This document shows, one piece after another, positions 35,521-43,611 of a stretch of 64,000 nt of DNA. The translations under genes were made by a program, and so were the position numbers. Below the pieces are notes generated by a model. That model was not told where the DNA came from, did not search any database, and saw only the letters and a program-made list of their open reading frames with translations. Each line of letters begins with the position of its first letter. Positions within the stretch are counted from its first letter, which is position 1. This stretch comes from AP-15 sp963790875 (GTDB taxonomy: Bacteria > Pseudomonadota > Alphaproteobacteria > ATCC43930 > CGMCC-115725): NCBI GenBank assembly GCA_963790875.1, contig CAWBQT010000012.1, forward strand, positions 1-64,000. Reading direction: 5' to 3'.

Positions 35521-36470
35521 TGCGCCACAGCCTCGATTTCGAACGGCCGATCGCCGACCTCGAAGCCAAGATCGAGGAGCTGCGGCACCTTTCGACCGGC
35601 GAGATCAACATCGCCGATGAGGTCGGGCGGCTCGAAAGCTCGGCCGAGCGCCTGCTGCGGCAGACCTACGCGCGGCTCTCGGCCTGGCAGAAGGTGCAGG
35701 TGGCGCGCCACCCGCAGCGACCGCATTGCCTCGACTGCATAGCGGGGCTGATCACCGAGTTTGTGCCGCTCGCCGGCGACCGGAGCTTTGCCGAGGATCC
35801 GGCGGTGGTCGGGGGCATCGGCAGGTTCCGGGGCCGCAGCGTCGTCGTGCTCGGCACCGAGAAAGGCGCCGATACCGAAACCCGGCTCAAACGCAATTTC
35901 GGCATGGCCCGGCCGGAAGGCTATCGCAAGGCGAGCCGGCTGATGCGGCTCGCCGATCGTTTCGGGCTGCCGGTTCTGACCTTCGTCGACACGGCCGGTG
36001 CCTATCCCGGGATCGACGCCGAGGCGCGCGGCCAGGCGGCGGCGATCGCCGGCGCGATCGAGGCCTGCCTCGATATCAGGGTGCCGTTCGTCGCCGCGAT
36101 CATCGGCGAGGGCGGGTCGGGCGGGGCGGTGGCCCTCGCCGCCGGCAACAGCATCTTGATGCTGGAACACGCGATCTATTCGGTGATCTCGCCGGAGGGC
36201 TGCGCCTCGATCCTGTGGCGCGACGCGAAGCATGCCGAGGAGGCGGCCGAGGCGCTGCGCCTGACGGCGCAGGACCTGCTGCGGCTCGACGTCATCGACG
36301 CGATCGTTCCCGAGCCGCTAGGCGGGGCGCATCGCCGGCCGCAGGCCGCGATCGAAGCGCTGGGCGCGGCGCTCGAGGCGGCCTTGCAGCCGCTCGCGGC
36401 GCTCGACGGGGCGACGTTGCGCGAACGGCGGCGGCAGAAGTTTCTGGCGATGGGCCAGCACGGGCTCTGA
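35517..36470 (+). CDS. accA: Acetyl-CoA carboxylase carboxyltransferase subunit alpha
   Basis: 317 residues from ATG 35517, overlapping the xerD stop. It begins LDFERPIADLEAKIEELRHL (coiled N-terminus), then ARHPQRPHCLDCIAGLITEF, GTEKGADTETRLKRNFGMAR-like substrate loop, PEGYRKASRLMRLADRFGLP, FVDTAGAYPGIDAEARGQAA and GEGGSGGAVALAAGNSILML (CoA-binding oxyanion hole), ending SPEGCASILWRDA. It transfers the carboxyl group from biotin to acetyl-CoA in fatty-acid synthesis together with AccD. Complete. Confidence 0.97.
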   Translation: MMRHSLDFERPIADLEAKIEELRHLSTGEINIADEVGRLESSAERLLRQTYARLSAWQKVQVARHPQRPHCLDCIAGLITEFVPLAGDRSFAEDPAVVGGIGRFRGRSVVVLGTEKGADTETRLKRNFGMARPEGYRKASRLMRLADRFGLPVLTFVDTAGAYPGIDAEARGQAAAIAGAIEACLDIRVPFVAAIIGEGGSGGAVALAAGNSILMLEHAIYSVISPEGCASILWRDAKHAEEAAEALRLTAQDLLRLDVIDAIVPEPLGGAHRRPQAAIEALGAALEAALQPLAALDGATLRERRRQKFLAMGQHGL

Positions 36471-36647
36471 GACCCGGAAGCGCCCGACATTGACCGTTTG
36501 CCGCCGATCCCCACATTTAGCGCGAACGTGCCGTCCCCGGCCGGTCGCTGGACGCGATCCGTCCGGGAAAAAGCTACCGATGCCGAGATCGAGAGGCACC
36601 TCGGCAACCGGCGTCCGCTATCGCTGTTCGCGCCCAGGAAGGCAACC

Positions 36648-37481
36648 ATGACCCCCCAGGAAAAAGAGTTGATCACGACCCTGCTCGGGCGCCTGAAAAG
36701 CGCCGGCGGGCAGCCCAAGGAACCCGAGGCCGACGCGCTGATCCGGCAGGCGATGGCCGAGCAGCCCGATGCGCCCTACTACCTCGTCCAGACCGTGCTG
36801 ATCCAGGATCTGAGCCTGCACAACGCGCAGAACCGGCTCGCCGAACTCGAACAGCAGGTGGCCGAGGCGCAGCAGCAGGCGGCGCGCCCGACGAGTTTTC
36901 TTGGCGGTCTTTTCGGCTCGCGCCAGCCGGCGCCGATACCCGCGGCCGCGAGCGTGCCGCCGGCTGGGCCGTGGACGCGCGCGCCGCAGGTCGCCGCCGC
37001 ACCGATGGCGCCGCCCTATCAACAACCCGGCTATGCCCAACAGCCGGGCTATGGCCAGCAGCCGGGCTATGGCCAGCCGCCGGGCGGCGGCTTCATGGGT
37101 GGCGGCCCGATGGGCGGCGGCGGGTTCTTGCGCTCGGCGGCGGCGACCGCGGCCGGGGTTGCCGGCGGCGCCCTCTTGTTCCAGGGGATCGAATCACTGT
37201 TCGGCCGCGGTGGCGGCGGCGGGTTCCTCGGCGGGCAGCAGACCCCCGGCCTCGCGGAAAGCGTCACCAACAACTTCTACGGCAGCGATTCCGGCGGCGG
37301 TGGCGGCCAGGATTTTTCGAGCGGCGATGCGGGCGGCCAGGACTGGGGCGGCGGCGGCCAGGATTTCTCGAGCGGCGATGCCGGCGGCCAGGACTTCAGT
37401 TCCGACCAGGATTTCGGCGGCGGGGACCAGGATTTCGGCGGCGGCGACGCTGGCGGAGGCGGCGACAATTTCTCCTGTTGA
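36648..37481 (+). CDS. DUF2076 domain protein
   Basis: 277 residues from ATG 36648 (MTPQEKELITTLLGRLKSAG). The first 85 residues are helical with EPEADALIRQAMAEQPDAPY and YLVQTVLIQDLSLHNAQNRL, the DUF2076 signature. A linker carries a GYxQQP repeat (GYAQQPGYGQQPGYGQPPGG). After a hydrophobic AAATAAGVAGGALLFQGIES comes a Gly/Asp-rich tail with repeats of QDFSSGDAGGQD and QDFGGGD. Members are often described as periplasmic ligand-binding sensors, but no function is proven. The final residue is Cys. Confidence 0.85.
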   Translation: MTPQEKELITTLLGRLKSAGGQPKEPEADALIRQAMAEQPDAPYYLVQTVLIQDLSLHNAQNRLAELEQQVAEAQQQAARPTSFLGGLFGSRQPAPIPAAASVPPAGPWTRAPQVAAAPMAPPYQQPGYAQQPGYGQQPGYGQPPGGGFMGGGPMGGGGFLRSAAATAAGVAGGALLFQGIESLFGRGGGGGFLGGQQTPGLAESVTNNFYGSDSGGGGGQDFSSGDAGGQDWGGGGQDFSSGDAGGQDFSSDQDFGGGDQDFGGGDAGGGGDNFSC

Positions 37482-37637
37482 AGGCCAATTCACACTCTGA
37501 GCCCCTGCCGCTTCGCGGGTCCCTTGGCGCATCTTCGATGCGCCACCCGAAAGGCGCACGCACGCGTGCGCGGAGAGAGCTCCCCGCTTGCGGGAAGAGG
37601 GCTGAGGTGAAGGGGCGGCGGCCGGGAAGGGCCGGGA

Positions 37638-38579
37638 TCAGGCAGGCGGCGGAAAGCGGGCGATCCAGTGCCGGGCGATGTCTTCGCGCCGGCAGATCCA
37701 CACCCGCTCATGGGTCGCGAGGTATTCGATGAAGCGGATCAGCGCCTTCGCTCGCCCGGGATGGCCGGTCAGCCGCATATGCAGCCCGACCGACATCATC
37801 CGTGGCCGATCCGCCCCCTCCTCGTAGAGGAGGTCGAAGCTGTCGCGCAGAAACGCAAAAAAATCCTCGCCCGAGCCGAACACGCCGCGACCGAATTTCG
37901 AATCGTTGGTAGTCAACGAATACGGGACGACGAGATGCGGCCGAGAGGTCACCGGACCTGACCCCGGGCCTGACCCTGGGCCTGACCCGGGGACCCTCAC
38001 CCAATACGGCAGTTCGTCGTTGTACGTGTCGCTGTCGTAAAGGAAGCCGCCATGCTCGACCAATAGCCGGCGGGTGTTTTCCGACGGCGCGTAGCGGCAG
38101 TACCAGCCGAGCGGGGTCTTGCCGGTCTTCTCCTTGATCAGGTCGACGGCGGCGGCGATCTGCCGGCGCTCCTCGTCCTCCGGCAGTCCCGGGTGGTTCG
38201 TCCAGCGATAGCCGTGGCTGCAGATGTCCCAATCGCTGGCGGCGATGGCCGCCGCCGCCGGCGGGTTCGCGGCAAAGGCGCGAGCGCAGCCGAAGATCGT
38301 CACCGGCAGACGAAACCGGCTGAAAATCCGGTAGAGCCGCCAGAAACCAACGCGGGCGCCGTATTCGAACATGCTCTCGGCGGCGAGGTCGCGACCCTTC
38401 ACACCGAGATCGCTGCCCGCCATCTCGGTCAGCATGCCCTCCGAGACGCCGTCACCGGCCGGATAGGAAAGCTCGGATCCCTCCTCGAAATTGATCACGA
38501 AGTTGACGGCGATGCGGGCGTCGCCGGGCCATCCCGCATGCGGCGGCGCGGCACCGTAGCCGATGAAGTCGCGGGTCAT
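37638..38579 (-). CDS. Polysaccharide deacetylase-family protein, allantoinase PuuE-like
   Basis: 313 residues from ATG 38579. It opens with MTRDFIGYGAAPPHAGWPGD and RIAVNFVINFEEGSELSY, then GFWRLYRIFSRFRLPVTIFG, SDWDICSHGYRWTNHPGLPE (the SHGxxW motif of PuuE-type proteins), KTPLGWYCRYAPSENTRRLL, and SVGLHMRLTGHPGRAKAL. These place it in the NodB-fold group that contains cofactor-free allantoinase. An odd insert PGSGPGSGPGSGP follows PYWVRV and arises from a short tandem DNA repeat (37958-38000). An M20 amidohydrolase that could act on allantoate lies at 45171, so ureide degradation is a fair guess. Confidence 0.8.
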   Translation of the reverse strand: MTRDFIGYGAAPPHAGWPGDARIAVNFVINFEEGSELSYPAGDGVSEGMLTEMAGSDLGVKGRDLAAESMFEYGARVGFWRLYRIFSRFRLPVTIFGCARAFAANPPAAAAIAASDWDICSHGYRWTNHPGLPEDEERRQIAAAVDLIKEKTGKTPLGWYCRYAPSENTRRLLVEHGGFLYDSDTYNDELPYWVRVPGSGPGSGPGSGPVTSRPHLVVPYSLTTNDSKFGRGVFGSGEDFFAFLRDSFDLLYEEGADRPRMMSVGLHMRLTGHPGRAKALIRFIEYLATHERVWICRREDIARHWIARFPPPA

Positions 38580-38598
38580 CGCTGTTCTCCTTGACCGG

Positions 38599-38694
38599 GC
38601 GTAGGGTGGGTCGACCCCGGCGGAAAGCCGGGGGAAACCCACCACCTCTGCCGGCTGCCGATGGGTTTCGCCTATGGCTCAACCCATCCTACGC
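38599..38694. repeat. Intergenic imperfect inverted repeat
   Basis: GCGTAGGGTGGGTCGA (38599-38614) is matched by the complement of 38678-38694 (AACCCATCCTACGC). Similar GGGTGGGTT...AACCCACC hairpins are dispersed in many bacterial genomes between genes. It lies between two minus-strand genes. Likely a REP-type or MITE-like element; no function seen. Confidence 0.5.
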
Positions 38695-38703
38695 ACTCTC
38701 GCC

Positions 38704-39762
38704 TCAGTCGCCGAGGGGCACCGCCAGCACCGCACTCGGCCGCTGGCCGACGGCATAGGTCGCCAGCGCCGTCAACGCCCCGGTCTCCGGATCGATCCGG
38801 TACGCGGCGAGCCGGCCCGAGGCCGAACCGGCGGCAAAGACGAACCGGCCGGCCGGGTCGAGACCGAATGCGCTCGGCACCGCTTCGGTCGGCACGCGGC
38901 CGACCGGCGTCAACCGACCGCTTGCGGCAGCGACGGCAAATCCGGCAATGCTGTTGTGCCCACGGTTGGCGACATAGAGGAAGCGGCCGGACGGGGTCAG
39001 ATGGATCTGCGAGCAGGTGTTTCGCGCGCCGTGCCCGTCGGGCAAGGTCGTGATCGTCTGCTCTGCGGCAAGCGTGCCCTTCGCGAGATCGAGCCGGTAG
39101 AGGCTGACGCTGCTGCCTTGCTCGTTCGAAAAATAAACAAGATCGAGGCTCGGGTGAAAACAGTAATGGCGCGGGCCGAGCCGTCCCGCCGGCTCGACCC
39201 GGAACGGGGTATTGGCGCTGAGGCGGCCGGTCTGCGCGTCGAACCTGAACTGCACGATCATGTTCGGGCCCGGGTTGTCGCGCGGCGGCTCCAGGACGTT
39301 GTCGTTGAGCCGGGCGATATGCGGCACGAACGCGTAGCGGTTCGACGGATCGGTCGCGATTGCGTGGGCGCCGGTGGCCGTCTCCTGCCGGTCGAGCGGC
39401 GGGGCGCCGACGGCGCCGTCCGCCGCCAGCGGATGAACTGCGGCAAAGCCGCCCTGGTAATAAGCCGAGAGCAGATACCTGCCGGTGCGGTCCGGGGCGA
39501 GAAAGGTCGGCGCGTGCGATGACGCGACCGCGCCCTGCGGCGCGAGCCCGCCGGTCTCCGGGTCGATCCGGAAGCTCGAAATCCTCGGCTCGCCGCGATG
39601 CCCGACATAGAGCACCTGTCGGTCTGGGCTCAGCGCCAATACCGACGGGCCGCCCGCGACCGGGATCTCGGCCTGCGGCGTCAGCCGGCCGCTGTCGGAA
39701 TCCACAGCAAAGGCCGCGATCTTGTCGTCGTCTTGCAGGCAGACATAAAGGCAAGTCGGCAT
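38704..39762 (-). CDS. YbhE/Pgl-type lactonase, beta-propeller
   Basis: 352 residues from ATG 39762 (MPTCLYVCLQDDDKIAAFAV). Seven-bladed propeller repeats with the family phrases DSGRLTPQAEIPVAGGPSVL, LSPDRQVLYVGHRGEPRISS, GPRHYCFHPSLDLVYFSNEQ (GPRH signature), CSQIHLTPSGRFLYVANRGH and FGLDPAGRFVFAAGSASGRL. The family includes 6-phosphogluconolactonase; many members act on other lactones. No signal peptide. A partial copy of its residues 24-85 is fused into the pseudogene at 39834-40510. Confidence 0.85.
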   Translation of the reverse strand: MPTCLYVCLQDDDKIAAFAVDSDSGRLTPQAEIPVAGGPSVLALSPDRQVLYVGHRGEPRISSFRIDPETGGLAPQGAVASSHAPTFLAPDRTGRYLLSAYYQGGFAAVHPLAADGAVGAPPLDRQETATGAHAIATDPSNRYAFVPHIARLNDNVLEPPRDNPGPNMIVQFRFDAQTGRLSANTPFRVEPAGRLGPRHYCFHPSLDLVYFSNEQGSSVSLYRLDLAKGTLAAEQTITTLPDGHGARNTCSQIHLTPSGRFLYVANRGHNSIAGFAVAAASGRLTPVGRVPTEAVPSAFGLDPAGRFVFAAGSASGRLAAYRIDPETGALTALATYAVGQRPSAVLAVPLGD

Positions 39763-39833
39763 TTTTGTCCTCCCTAGTGGTCCGATCCGCCGATCGGGTT
39801 CATGACGATGCTCGGAGCCGATGGGCTCGCCGG

Positions 39834-40510
39834 CTAGTTCGCGGCCTCTCGCGCCAGCGGCGGCGTCGCGGTCGCCGCCGGCAGGCGCGGCACGACTTCC
39901 TTCGCCATCAGCCGGATGCCCTTCTCGGCCTCCTGGTGGTCGAGAAAGCCGGGGCGGCCGACAAAGATGAAATGGCCGAAGCCGCCGACGTTATCGTAGA
40001 TGTCCATGATCTGCCGGTAAACCGTGTCCGGGTTGCCAGCGCAGAGGATGCCGCCGGCGATCGCCTGCTCGGCGTCGATGCCGATCAGGCTATCGGCCGG
40101 CCGCCGTCCCGCGGCGGCGCCGGGTCCCGGTTGTGTCCGGTAATTCTGCGCCGCGATTTCGGGCGGCGTCCGCCCCGGCAGGAGCCGCGACATCTGCGGC
40201 GCCTGCTTCAGGCTGGTGTTGAGGAACCACAAGAGCTTTGCTGCCGACGCGCCGGCCTTCCGCGTCGCTGTCGCCGACATAGGCGAGTGCCGCGTAGGCG
40301 AAGCGATCGGTGCGCGCGACGGCGCCACCGCGCCTTGCAGCGTGAGCCCGCCGCTCTGCGGATCGATCCAAAAGCTCGAAATCCTCGGCTCGCCGCGGTA
40401 CCCGACATCGAGCACCCGCCGGTCCGGGCTGATCGCCAGCACCGACGGCCCGCCGGCGGCCGGCGTTTCGCCCTGCAGCATCAGTCGGCCGGTGTCAGGA
40501 CCAAGGGCCG
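39834..40510 (-). pseudogene. Chimeric pseudogene: lactonase fragment joined to luciferase-like monooxygenase C-terminus
   Basis: The first part (DTGRLMLQGETPAAGGPSVL, SPDRRVLDVGYRGEPRISSF, ending GAVAPSRAP) copies residues 24-85 of the neighbouring lactonase. It then joins the C-terminal 150 residues of the luciferase-like monooxygenase at 42388 (KLLWFLNTSLKQAPQMSRLL, AGNPDTVYRQIMDIYDNVGG, FLDHQEAEKGIRLMAKEVVP). At the seam the copied DNA is read out of frame (IASPTRHSPMSATATRKAG), returning to frame at KLLWF. Both halves have diverged from their sources. A product of duplication and deletion between two nearby genes, with no intact catalytic domain. Confidence 0.75.
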
Positions 40511-40530
40511 CGTGACGAAAGTTGATGAAG

Positions 40531-40540
40531 ATGATATCAT
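40531..40540. promoter_or_regulatory. Palindrome upstream of vapB-like gene
   Basis: ATGATATCAT is a perfect 10-bp palindrome 33 bases upstream of the antitoxin start. Antitoxin-toxin complexes usually repress their own promoter through such sites. Inference from position. Confidence 0.35.
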
Positions 40541-40573
40541 GGCGCAATCATCGATCCTCGGCGGTATGGTCAC

Positions 40574-40816
40574 ATGGGACAAGTCGTCATTCGCAATCTC
40601 GATGATCGGGTCCTCGATCGGTTGAAGGCGCGCGCGGCGGCGCAACACAAATCCTTGGAGCAGTCGTTGCGCGAACTGCTGACCGAAGCGGCACGGCCCG
40701 ACCGCGCGGAATTGGTTGCCGAACTGGAACGCATCCGCGCGATGACGCCGGCACAGCCCGGCAAAGCCTACCCAACGGCTGAGCAACTCGTTCGCGAAGA
40801 CCGGGATAGAAGGTGA
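40574..40816 (+). CDS. VapB/FitA-like antitoxin
   Basis: 80 residues from ATG 40574: MGQVVIRNLDDRVLDRLKAR is the ribbon-helix-helix DNA-binding start, followed by HKSLEQSLRELLTEAARPDR and a C-terminal toxin-binding tail (KAYPTAEQLVREDRDRR). It overlaps the PIN toxin by GTGA, so the two are translated together. The pattern MGQVxIRNLDDxV matches FitA-type VapB antitoxins, which neutralise the PIN toxin and repress the operon. Confidence 0.9.
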   Translation: MGQVVIRNLDDRVLDRLKARAAAQHKSLEQSLRELLTEAARPDRAELVAELERIRAMTPAQPGKAYPTAEQLVREDRDRR

Positions 40817-41244
40817 CCTTGGTCGTCGACGCAAGCGTTGCGCTGAAATGGTTTCTTCGCAGCGAGCCTCTCGCCGCCGAGGCTCTGGCCATCATCCATG
40901 ACGGATCGGCGCTGACGGCACCCGATATTCTGATCGCCGAAGTCTGCAATGCCGCTTGGCGATCGGCGCGCCTGGGCCGCATTCGTCAGGATCAGGTGGG
41001 CGAAATCGCTGCCATATTGCCGAGGTTTTTCGACGCGCTGGTCGGCGCGGCGGCGCTCGCGCCGCGCGCTGTCGCCATTGCCGGAGAACTCGATCATCCG
41101 GTTTACGACTGTCTCTATATAGCGCTCGCCGAAGCGCGGAGGAGCAGGCTCGTCACAGCGGATGCCCAACTCCTCGAAAAGCTTGGGCGGACGCGCTGGG
41201 AGGCGAATGCGTTCGATCTCGCCGCATACAAGGCGACGCGTTGA
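40813..41244 (+). CDS. VapC PIN-domain toxin
   Basis: 143 residues from GTG 40813. PIN-domain acidic residues: D in MTLVVDASVALKWFL, E in APDILIAEVCNAAW, D in HPVYDCLYIALAEA and D in RLVTADAQLLEKL. VapC toxins cut tRNA or rRNA when freed from the antitoxin. All four acidic positions are present, so the toxin looks active. It is followed at once by a 60-base remnant of the luciferase-like gene, so the module may have entered that locus. Confidence 0.9.
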   Translation: MTLVVDASVALKWFLRSEPLAAEALAIIHDGSALTAPDILIAEVCNAAWRSARLGRIRQDQVGEIAAILPRFFDALVGAAALAPRAVAIAGELDHPVYDCLYIALAEARRSRLVTADAQLLEKLGRTRWEANAFDLAAYKATR

Positions 41245-41253
41245 CTTTTCCGC

Positions 41254-41312
41254 GGCCTGCTGCGCCAAGGGTGGCGTGGCGGTCGCCGCGGGGCACCACT
41301 TCTTTCGCCATG
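41254..41312 (-). pseudogene. Short remnant of luciferase-like monooxygenase 3' end
   Basis: This stretch aligns with the end of the monooxygenase gene (as at 42395-42465 and 39840-39912), with an 11-base gap. It shares GCGGCCTG, GGCGGTCGCCGC and CGCCAT blocks. It marks the point where the methyltransferase-like gene is cut off. A third copy of the same 3' end within 3 kb. Confidence 0.5.
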
Positions 41313-42293
41313 AACGATCGCGCCGATGCGACCGCCTGGCCTGGTCACCCGCACCAATTCGGCCAACATCCGGTCGGCGTCGCCTTCTTCCATCACCGTG
41401 AAGGAGAGCGCGACATCAACGCTGCTGTCGGCGAGCGGGATCGCCTCGGCGTGGCCTCCCTGAAAGGCGATGCGATCGGCAAGCCCGGCCTGTTTTGCCA
41501 GGGCCGCCGCCTAGCGCAGCAGGTAGGGGCTGATGTCGACGTCGATGACGCGGTTGGCGCCGGCAGTGCGGCTCGCGATCTCGCGCACGACCACGCCCGA
41601 CCCGCCACCGACTTCGAGCACGACCTCGCCCGGCCGTATTCCGACCCCATCCAAAACGGTCCGCACCAGAGTCAGATAATTCGACCGGCCCCTTGCTTCG
41701 AGGAGGCCGACGACGCCGAGCAGCGGCCCGCCCAGGGTGACCGTGCAGGTGCGCGCGGCGAGCGTCGCAGTCAGCGGCTCCCATTGCGACGGCGCCAGGG
41801 AGAGAGGCATCAGGACAAGCGGCGGGCCGGCACCGCGAACGCGGTAGGAAATCCCCGCCGCATCGCCTTCTCCTTCGGCCAACGCGATCGCCGGCACTGC
41901 ATGGCGATCGAGAAAGTTCAGCATCGCCGAGCCGATTTCCGCGCCGCGATCGGCAATCACGTCCGACCAGGGTTGCCAATCGTAGCCGCGCAGGATGTGC
42001 GATGCCGCGCTCGGGAGATCCGCGAGCAGTTTGGCCGCGTCCTGCGCGGAGCTGCCCTGGTCGCCGGCTACGACCAACGGGCGAGAGGCCAGGCCGCGAA
42101 GTTCGGCCGTGTCGAGGATCGGCGGCGATGGGAGGGTCAGCGACGCGACCCGCTCCGGATGATGAGTCGCTAAACCGTGCCAGTCGGTAAGCACCGGGGC
42201 GCCGCCGGCTGCGATGTGCGCCTGCTCAATGCCGAGAGTTTGAAACAGATCGAGCAAATTTTCCTCGACCCCACGGGCCGCTGCCGTAGTCAT
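41313..42293 (-). pseudogene. Alpha/beta hydrolase-methyltransferase fusion, amber-interrupted and 3'-truncated
   Basis: From ATG 42293 the first 125 residues resemble an alpha/beta hydrolase segment (LTDWHGLATHHPERVASLTL, RPLVVAGDQGSSAQDAAKLL), with another hydrolase-like start near YRVRGAGPPLVLMPLSLAPS. A SAM-dependent methyltransferase follows: PGEVVLEVGGGSGVVVREIA (motif I) and RVIDVDISPYLLR. An in-frame TAG at 41511-41513 interrupts it, after which the same frame continues AAALAKQAGLADRIAFQGGH, SSVDVALSFTVMEEGDADRM and VRVTRPGGRIGAIV. It then runs into the monooxygenase remnant, so the C-terminus is lost. Two independent lesions make it a pseudogene. Confidence 0.65.
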
Positions 42294-42387
42294 GTTCCCG
42301 TCCCTCCTCGAGCGATTTGATGGCGGCTATTTCGTCCGACAAGCCGCCGCCGGCCGTCCTCTCGCCGACGACGCAGCCGCCGCCTGA

Positions 42388-43593
42388 TTACGCCGCGGCC
42401 TGCGGCACGGCGGATGGCGTCGCGGTTGCGGCCGGCAGGCGCGGCACGACCTCTCTCGCCATCAGCCGGATGCCCTTCTCGGCCTCCTTGTGGTCGAGAA
42501 AGCCGGAGCGGCCGACAAAGATGAAATGGCCGAAGCCGCCGACCTTGTCGTAGATGTCCATGATCTGCCGGTAAACCGTGTCCGGGTTGCCGGCGCAGAG
42601 GATGCCGCGGGCGATCGCCTGCTCGGCATCGATGCCGTTCAGGCTGTCGGCCGGCCGCCGTGCCGCGGCGGCGCGGGGCCGCGGTCGCGTCCGGTAGTTC
42701 TGCGCGGCGATTTCGGGCGGCGTCCGCCCCGGCAGCAGCCGCGACATCTGCGGCGCCTGCTTGAGGCTGGTGTTGAGGAACCATAAGAGCTTGCTGCCGA
42801 CCCGCAGGCCTTCCGCGTCGCTGTCGCCGACATAGGCGAGTGCGGCATAGGCGAAACGGTCGGTGCCGGGCGCCGGCAATCCGGCCTCGCGCCGCGCCGC
42901 GCGATAGGCGTCGAAGGCGCGCTTGCTCGCCTCCGGCCCGCGCAATACGAGCGCGTTGACCATGCCGCGCCGGCCGAGTTCCGCCGAGGTCTCGGGGTCG
43001 CCCGTCGCCGCCCACATCGGCGGGTGCGGCCGCTGGTAGACGGGCGGCCAGATGTTGACGTGGCGGTGCGTGTAGTGCTTGCCCTCCCAGCTGAACGGGC
43101 CGTCATGCGAGGTCAGCGCCTTCTGGATCAGGTCGATGGCCTCCCAGAAGCGGTCGACATAGCCGACCGGGTTGGCGTTTCCCGAGACCATCTCGCTGTC
43201 GCCCGATTTGACGAAGCCGATTTCGAGCCGGCCGCGCGAGATGACGTCCGCCGTCGCGTATTCCTCGGCGACCCGCACCGGGTCCGGGCGCACCGTGATC
43301 AGCGTGCCGAGGCTCAGGATGCGGACCCTCTTCGTCTGCCGGGCGAGGATGCCGAGGATCATCGGGCTCGCGCCATAGAGACTATTAATGCCGGAATGGT
43401 GCTCGATCGAGACGATGTTGACGCCGAGCTCGTCGCAGAGGAGATGCTCGTCGAGGCATTCCTCGAACAGAGCCGCCGCAATTTTCGGGTCGCAATATTT
43501 GTTCGGCAGGCTCGCGCGCACCGATTCGGCGCGGTCGAGGACATCCTGCGGCACAAAGGGATAGACGTTCTCGCAATGATACCAGGATTGCAT
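42388..43593 (-). CDS. Luciferase-like (LLM-class) flavin-dependent monooxygenase
   Basis: 401 residues from ATG 43593 (MQSWYHCENVYPFVPQDVLD). TIM-barrel features of the class: ELGVNIVSIEHHSGINSLYG, ILARQTKRVRILSLGTLITV, DPVRVAEEYATADVISRGRL, EIGFVKSGD, and QRPHPPMWAATGDPETSAEL. It should oxidise an organic substrate with FMNH2 and oxygen; the substrate is unknown. An alpha/beta hydrolase gene lies 18 bases upstream on the same strand, a frequent pairing in ring-cleavage pathways. The 3' part has been copied twice nearby (39834 and 41254). Confidence 0.85.
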   Translation of the reverse strand: MQSWYHCENVYPFVPQDVLDRAESVRASLPNKYCDPKIAAALFEECLDEHLLCDELGVNIVSIEHHSGINSLYGASPMILGILARQTKRVRILSLGTLITVRPDPVRVAEEYATADVISRGRLEIGFVKSGDSEMVSGNANPVGYVDRFWEAIDLIQKALTSHDGPFSWEGKHYTHRHVNIWPPVYQRPHPPMWAATGDPETSAELGRRGMVNALVLRGPEASKRAFDAYRAARREAGLPAPGTDRFAYAALAYVGDSDAEGLRVGSKLLWFLNTSLKQAPQMSRLLPGRTPPEIAAQNYRTRPRPRAAAARRPADSLNGIDAEQAIARGILCAGNPDTVYRQIMDIYDKVGGFGHFIFVGRSGFLDHKEAEKGIRLMAREVVPRLPAATATPSAVPQAAA

Positions 43594-43611
43594 CGCGGTC
43601 TCTCCCGACGG

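Noticed and set aside
16807..41513. Genome-wide reassignment of TAG to glutamate
   Set aside because: Cas1 (9300-9302) and the SMP-30 gene (54830-54832) appear to end at TAG, and only two in-frame cases were seen, both in degenerate regions.
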